This document shows, in pieces, positions 61,155 through 64,000 of a DNA stretch of 64,000 nt (its first letter is position 1; each line of letters opens with the position of its first letter). Below the pieces are notes generated by a model that was not told the origin of the DNA, made no database searches, and saw only the letters and a program-made list of their open reading frames with translations. The position numbers and the translations under genes were made by a program. This stretch comes from Saccharibacillus sacchari DSM 19268 (GTDB taxonomy: Bacteria; Bacillota; Bacilli; Paenibacillales; Paenibacillaceae): NCBI RefSeq assembly GCF_000585395.1, contig NZ_KK073875.1, positions 4,704,298-4,768,297 on the forward strand. Direction: 5' to 3'.

Positions 61155-61901
61155 TTACGCCTGTCCGTTGCCCATCTCCGCCAAGATCTGAAGCGCCGCT
61201 GCTCTCGGGTCTGCCGCTGCGGTGATCGGCCGTCCGACTACGATATAATCGCAGCCCCCGTTGATCGCTTGGCCCGGCGTTTTGGTGCGCGATTGGTCGT
61301 CAGCCGCGCTGCCCGCAGGTCGAATACCCGGCGTTACGGTCAGGAAATCCGCTCCGCAAGCGGCTTTGATCCCTTCCGCTTCGAGCGGGCTGGCTACAAC
61401 GCCGTCCAATCCTGCTGCAGCAGTCAGCTTCGCATAACGAATCACGGCATCTTCCACGCTTCCCGGAATACCGATTTCTTCGTTCATGGTCAATTGGTTC
61501 GTACTGGTCAGCTGCGTGACCGCGATCACCCATGGACGATTCAGCGAAGGATCTGCGACAAGCGCCTCTTCCACGCCTTGCATGGCTGCCGACATCATCG
61601 CCGATCCGCCTGCGGCATGGACGTTGAACATGTCGACGCCCAACTTCGTGATGCTGTTCGCGCCGCTTTTTACCGTATTGGGAATATCGTGCATTTTCAG
61701 ATCGAGAAAGACCGAGTAGCCGAGCGACTTCAGTTCCTCTACGAATTTAGGTCCTGCCTGATAAAAAAGCTGCATGCCGACCTTCATATAACAAGGAATG
61801 CCTTCCAGCTTGCGAATCATTTCCCGTGCCGAAACATCATCCGGGTAATCGAGCGCGACCATCAGCCGCCGTGCCAGTTGTTCATTAATGATCGAAGTCA
61901 T
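61155..61901 (-). CDS. pyrF: Orotidine 5'-phosphate decarboxylase
   Basis: A 248-residue TIM barrel that decarboxylates OMP to UMP. The catalytic Lys-Asp array is intact in VFLDLKMHDIPNT. VALDYPDDVSA near the N-terminus, TVTPGIRPAG and YIVVGRPITAAADP (phosphate site) are present. ATG 61901 follows CGGAGG. It sits between carB and pyrE. Confidence 0.97.
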   Translation of the reverse strand: MTSIINEQLARRLMVALDYPDDVSAREMIRKLEGIPCYMKVGMQLFYQAGPKFVEELKSLGYSVFLDLKMHDIPNTVKSGANSITKLGVDMFNVHAAGGSAMMSAAMQGVEEALVADPSLNRPWVIAVTQLTSTNQLTMNEEIGIPGSVEDAVIRYAKLTAAAGLDGVVASPLEAEGIKAACGADFLTVTPGIRPAGSAADDQSRTKTPGQAINGGCDYIVVGRPITAAADPRAAALQILAEMGNGQA

Positions 61902-62036
61902 ACATTTCCTCCGTATGTGAATTTGAAAGTCCCGCCGCCCGGGCGCACAGGAGAGGCGCCCGCAGAATTCTGCACGGCGCCTTCCGTTCGAGCGCGCTCG
62001 CCCGCTGCTGCCGGGAAAGCCGTTCGAATATGTGAT

Positions 62037-64000
62037 TTATTGAGGCTGGGCGCTCACCGGCATCGCACGGGAAGTGAAGCTTACCGTTTCCAGCATGTCG
62101 AGCAGCGCCGCTACCGTATCGAGCGAGGTCATGCAGACCACGCCGTTTTCGACCGCTTCGCGGCGGATACGGAATCCGTCGCGTGCCGGCGTTTTGCCTT
62201 TGGTCAAGGTGCTGAATACGAAGTTCGCTTCGCCGTTGCGGATTTTGTCCAAAATGTTCGGCTCGCCTTCGCTCAATTTGTTGACGCGAGTGACCGGAAT
62301 GCCCGCTTCTTCAAGCGCTTTGGCCGTTCCGCCCGTTGCCATGAGCGAGTAGCCGAGGGTATAGAAGCCCTGCATCAGCTTCACCGCTTCTTCTTTGTCC
62401 TTGTCGGCCACGGTTACGATGATCGAACCCGTGGAAGGAATCTTCATGCCCGCGCCGACCAGACCTTTGTACAAGGCTTTGGCGTAGTGCTTGTCGCGGC
62501 CCATGACTTCGCCCGTCGACTTCATTTCCGGACCGAGCGTCGGCTCGACGCGGCGCAGCTTCGCGAACGAGAACACCGGAACTTTCACCGCAACTTGTTG
62601 GCTTTCCGGCCACAGCCCTTCTTTGTAATCGAGATCCGCCAGCTTCACGCCGAGGATTGCTTGAGTCGCCAGGTTCGCCATCGGGATATCCGTTACTTTG
62701 CTCAGGAACGGTACGGTACGCGACGAACGCGGGTTGACTTCGATCACGTAGACTTCGTTTTGGAAAATGACGAACTGGATGTTGAGCAGGCCGATCGTTT
62801 TGAGTTCTTTGGCGATTCGAATCGTAACATCGACGACTTTTTCTTGCAGTTCTTTGGACAGATGCTGCGGCGGGTACACCGCAATCGAGTCTCCGGAGTG
62901 GACGCCTGCGCGTTCGATATGCTCCATGATGCCCGGAACGAGCACCGTCTCGCCGTCGCAGATCGCGTCGACTTCGACTTCCTTGCCCAGCATGTAGCGG
63001 TCGATCAATACCGGATGTTCCGGATTGATATCGACGGCTTCCCGCATATAGCTCAGCAGCTCCTCATCAGAGTAGACGATCTCCATTGCCCGGCCGCCGA
63101 GTACATACGACGGTCGCACCAGTACCGGATAACCGAGTCCCGATGCCGTTTCGACCGCTTGATCGACCGAAGTGACCGTTTTTCCTTTCGGCTGTGCGAT
63201 GTCCAGACGATTCAACATCGCCTCGAACCGCTTGCGGTCTTCCGCTTCGTCGATGCTGTCGAGCGAAGTCCCGAGAATGTTGACGCCTGCATCCTGCAGC
63301 GGCTTCGCCAGATTAATCGCGGTTTGTCCGCCGAATTGTACAATGACCCCAATCGGTTTTTCCTGCTCGATTACGTTCATCACGTCTTCGAAGAACAGCG
63401 GTTCGAAATACAAGCGGTCCGACGTATTGAAGTCTGTCGATACCGTCTCCGGATTGTTGTTGATGATGATGGCTTCGTAGCCCGCTTTGCGGATCGCCCA
63501 TACGGCGTGAACCGTTGAGTAGTCAAACTCGATCCCCTGTCCGATACGGATCGGACCGGAACCCAGCACGATAATTTTCTTTTTATCGGTTTGCGTCACT
63601 TCGTTTTCCTGCTCGTAAGTCGAGTAGTAGTACGGCGTTTCCGATTCAAATTCGGCCGCGCACGTATCGACCATTTTGTAGACCGGAACCAGACCGATTT
63701 CTTTGCGGTACGCGCGAATGTCGGCTTCTTTCGTCAGCTTGCCGCCTTCGCGTCCCGGAGCGCGCAGCTCGGCAATCGCGCGGTCGGTAAAGCCCATTCT
63801 TTTCGCTTCGTAGAGCAACTCGTCGGTCAGATCTTCCGTCTCGGCCAGTACGGTTTCGAACACGACGATGCGTTCGATCTTGTCGAGGAACCACCAGTCG
63901 ATCTTGGTCAGGTCCTGAATGCTTTCAAGCGTATAGCCGCGGCGGAACGCTTCGGCGACCAGGAACATGCGCTCGTCGTCCGGTTTCGCCAAACGATAGT
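62037..64000 (-). CDS. carB: Carbamoyl-phosphate synthase large subunit, 5' end outside window
   Basis: About 654 codons of the C-terminal part are visible, out of roughly 1070. It contains the oligomerisation domain, the second ATP-grasp unit that phosphorylates carbamate ([20 protein letters not shown], then [20 protein letters not shown] and [17 protein letters not shown]), and the allosteric MGS-like domain ([19 protein letters not shown]). The frame stays open to the right edge. The next gene is pyrF, so pyrK and pyrD, which separate them in Bacillus subtilis, are not in this place. Confidence 0.97.
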   Translation of the reverse strand, partial: YRLAKPDDERMFLVAEAFRRGYTLESIQDLTKIDWWFLDKIERIVVFETVLAETEDLTDELLYEAKRMGFTDRAIAELRAPGREGGKLTKEADIRAYRKEIGLVPVYKMVDTCAAEFESETPYYYSTYEQENEVTQTDKKKIIVLGSGPIRIGQGIEFDYSTVHAVWAIRKAGYEAIIINNNPETVSTDFNTSDRLYFEPLFFEDVMNVIEQEKPIGVIVQFGGQTAINLAKPLQDAGVNILGTSLDSIDEAEDRKRFEAMLNRLDIAQPKGKTVTSVDQAVETASGLGYPVLVRPSYVLGGRAMEIVYSDEELLSYMREAVDINPEHPVLIDRYMLGKEVEVDAICDGETVLVPGIMEHIERAGVHSGDSIAVYPPQHLSKELQEKVVDVTIRIAKELKTIGLLNIQFVIFQNEVYVIEVNPRSSRTVPFLSKVTDIPMANLATQAILGVKLADLDYKEGLWPESQQVAVKVPVFSFAKLRRVEPTLGPEMKSTGEVMGRDKHYAKALYKGLVGAGMKIPSTGSIIVTVADKDKEEAVKLMQGFYTLGYSLMATGGTAKALEEAGIPVTRVNKLSEGEPNILDKIRNGEANFVFSTLTKGKTPARDGFRIRREAVENGVVCMTSLDTVAALLDMLETVSFTSRAMPVSAQPQ

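Noticed and set aside
61113-63518. 801-residue plus-strand open frame opposite carB and pyrF
   Set aside because: It is an antisense shadow: no ribosome site, no family motifs, and an Arg/His/Phe-rich composition typical of the complement of GC-rich genes.

Overview
The window reads as chromosomal DNA of a spore-former-type Firmicute of the family Paenibacillaceae (Paenibacillus or Saccharibacillus-like). The reasons are moderate GC with strong GGAGG-type ribosome binding sites, YesM/YesN-type regulators beside LplB/YtcP/lipoprotein sugar ABC systems, many glycoside hydrolases, a KimA potassium importer, a perfect Bacillus-type Zur operator and tRNA genes without encoded CCA. This is an inference from gene content; no 16S gene is present.

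Layout. 1-1380: 3'-incomplete membrane diguanylate cyclase. 1536-11862: nine co-directional minus-strand genes behind a promoter whose start region is covered by a perfect Zur box: ATP-grasp ligase, DUF364 (putative heavy-metal chelation) protein, methyltransferase, nickel/peptide-type ABC importer (lipoprotein, two permeases, fused double ATPase), SbnA-like PLP enzyme and MFS exporter. I read this as a zinc-repressed metallophore (zincophore) synthesis, export and re-import system. It lacks the cntK/L/M genes of staphylopine-type clusters and is the strongest candidate here for an undescribed system. 12009-17429: housekeeping and stress genes (general stress protein, GNAT, YfcE, Ung, RNase H, YdjC deacetylase). 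17630-28046: Gfo/Idh oxidoreductase, a decay zone (MerR pseudogene, internally deleted DUF554 gene), GH43 plus a sugar ABC operon, and a divergent YesM/YesN pair. 28047-38484: second sugar ABC operon with an isomerase and an unknown alpha-toroid-like protein, its membrane AraC regulator and a GH105 hydrolase. 38682-40225: tRNA-Leu, a 67-bp palindrome and a complete IS630-type element. 40244-49833: chemoreceptor, a probable small RNA or small-peptide gene, stalk-domain protein, KimA with a possible c-di-AMP riboswitch, a run of small envelope genes, azoreductase and a second candidate sRNA. 49914-51842: two ring-cleaving dioxygenases under MhqR-like operators. 52043-56581: DUF2264 and GH88 genes, AraC regulator, serine hydrolase. 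56658-60247: second diguanylate cyclase, two tRNAs, orphan sugar-binding lipoprotein. 60483-64000: pyrE, pyrF and the 3' two-thirds of carB.

Three or more glycan-utilisation loci (GH43; the toroid protein with GH105; DUF2264 with GH88) point to a plant-polymer or acidic-glycan scavenger. The unsaturated-uronyl hydrolases imply that polysaccharide lyases act elsewhere in the genome.

A family of about 110-235-bp palindromic repeats (five copies and a fragment, all intergenic) recurs through the window. Its arms show compensatory changes, so the folded form seems to be kept. Two good genes (the SbnA-like enzyme and the LplB-type permease) have no ATG/GTG/TTG where homology and the Shine-Dalgarno site predict the start, and appear to begin at ATC.
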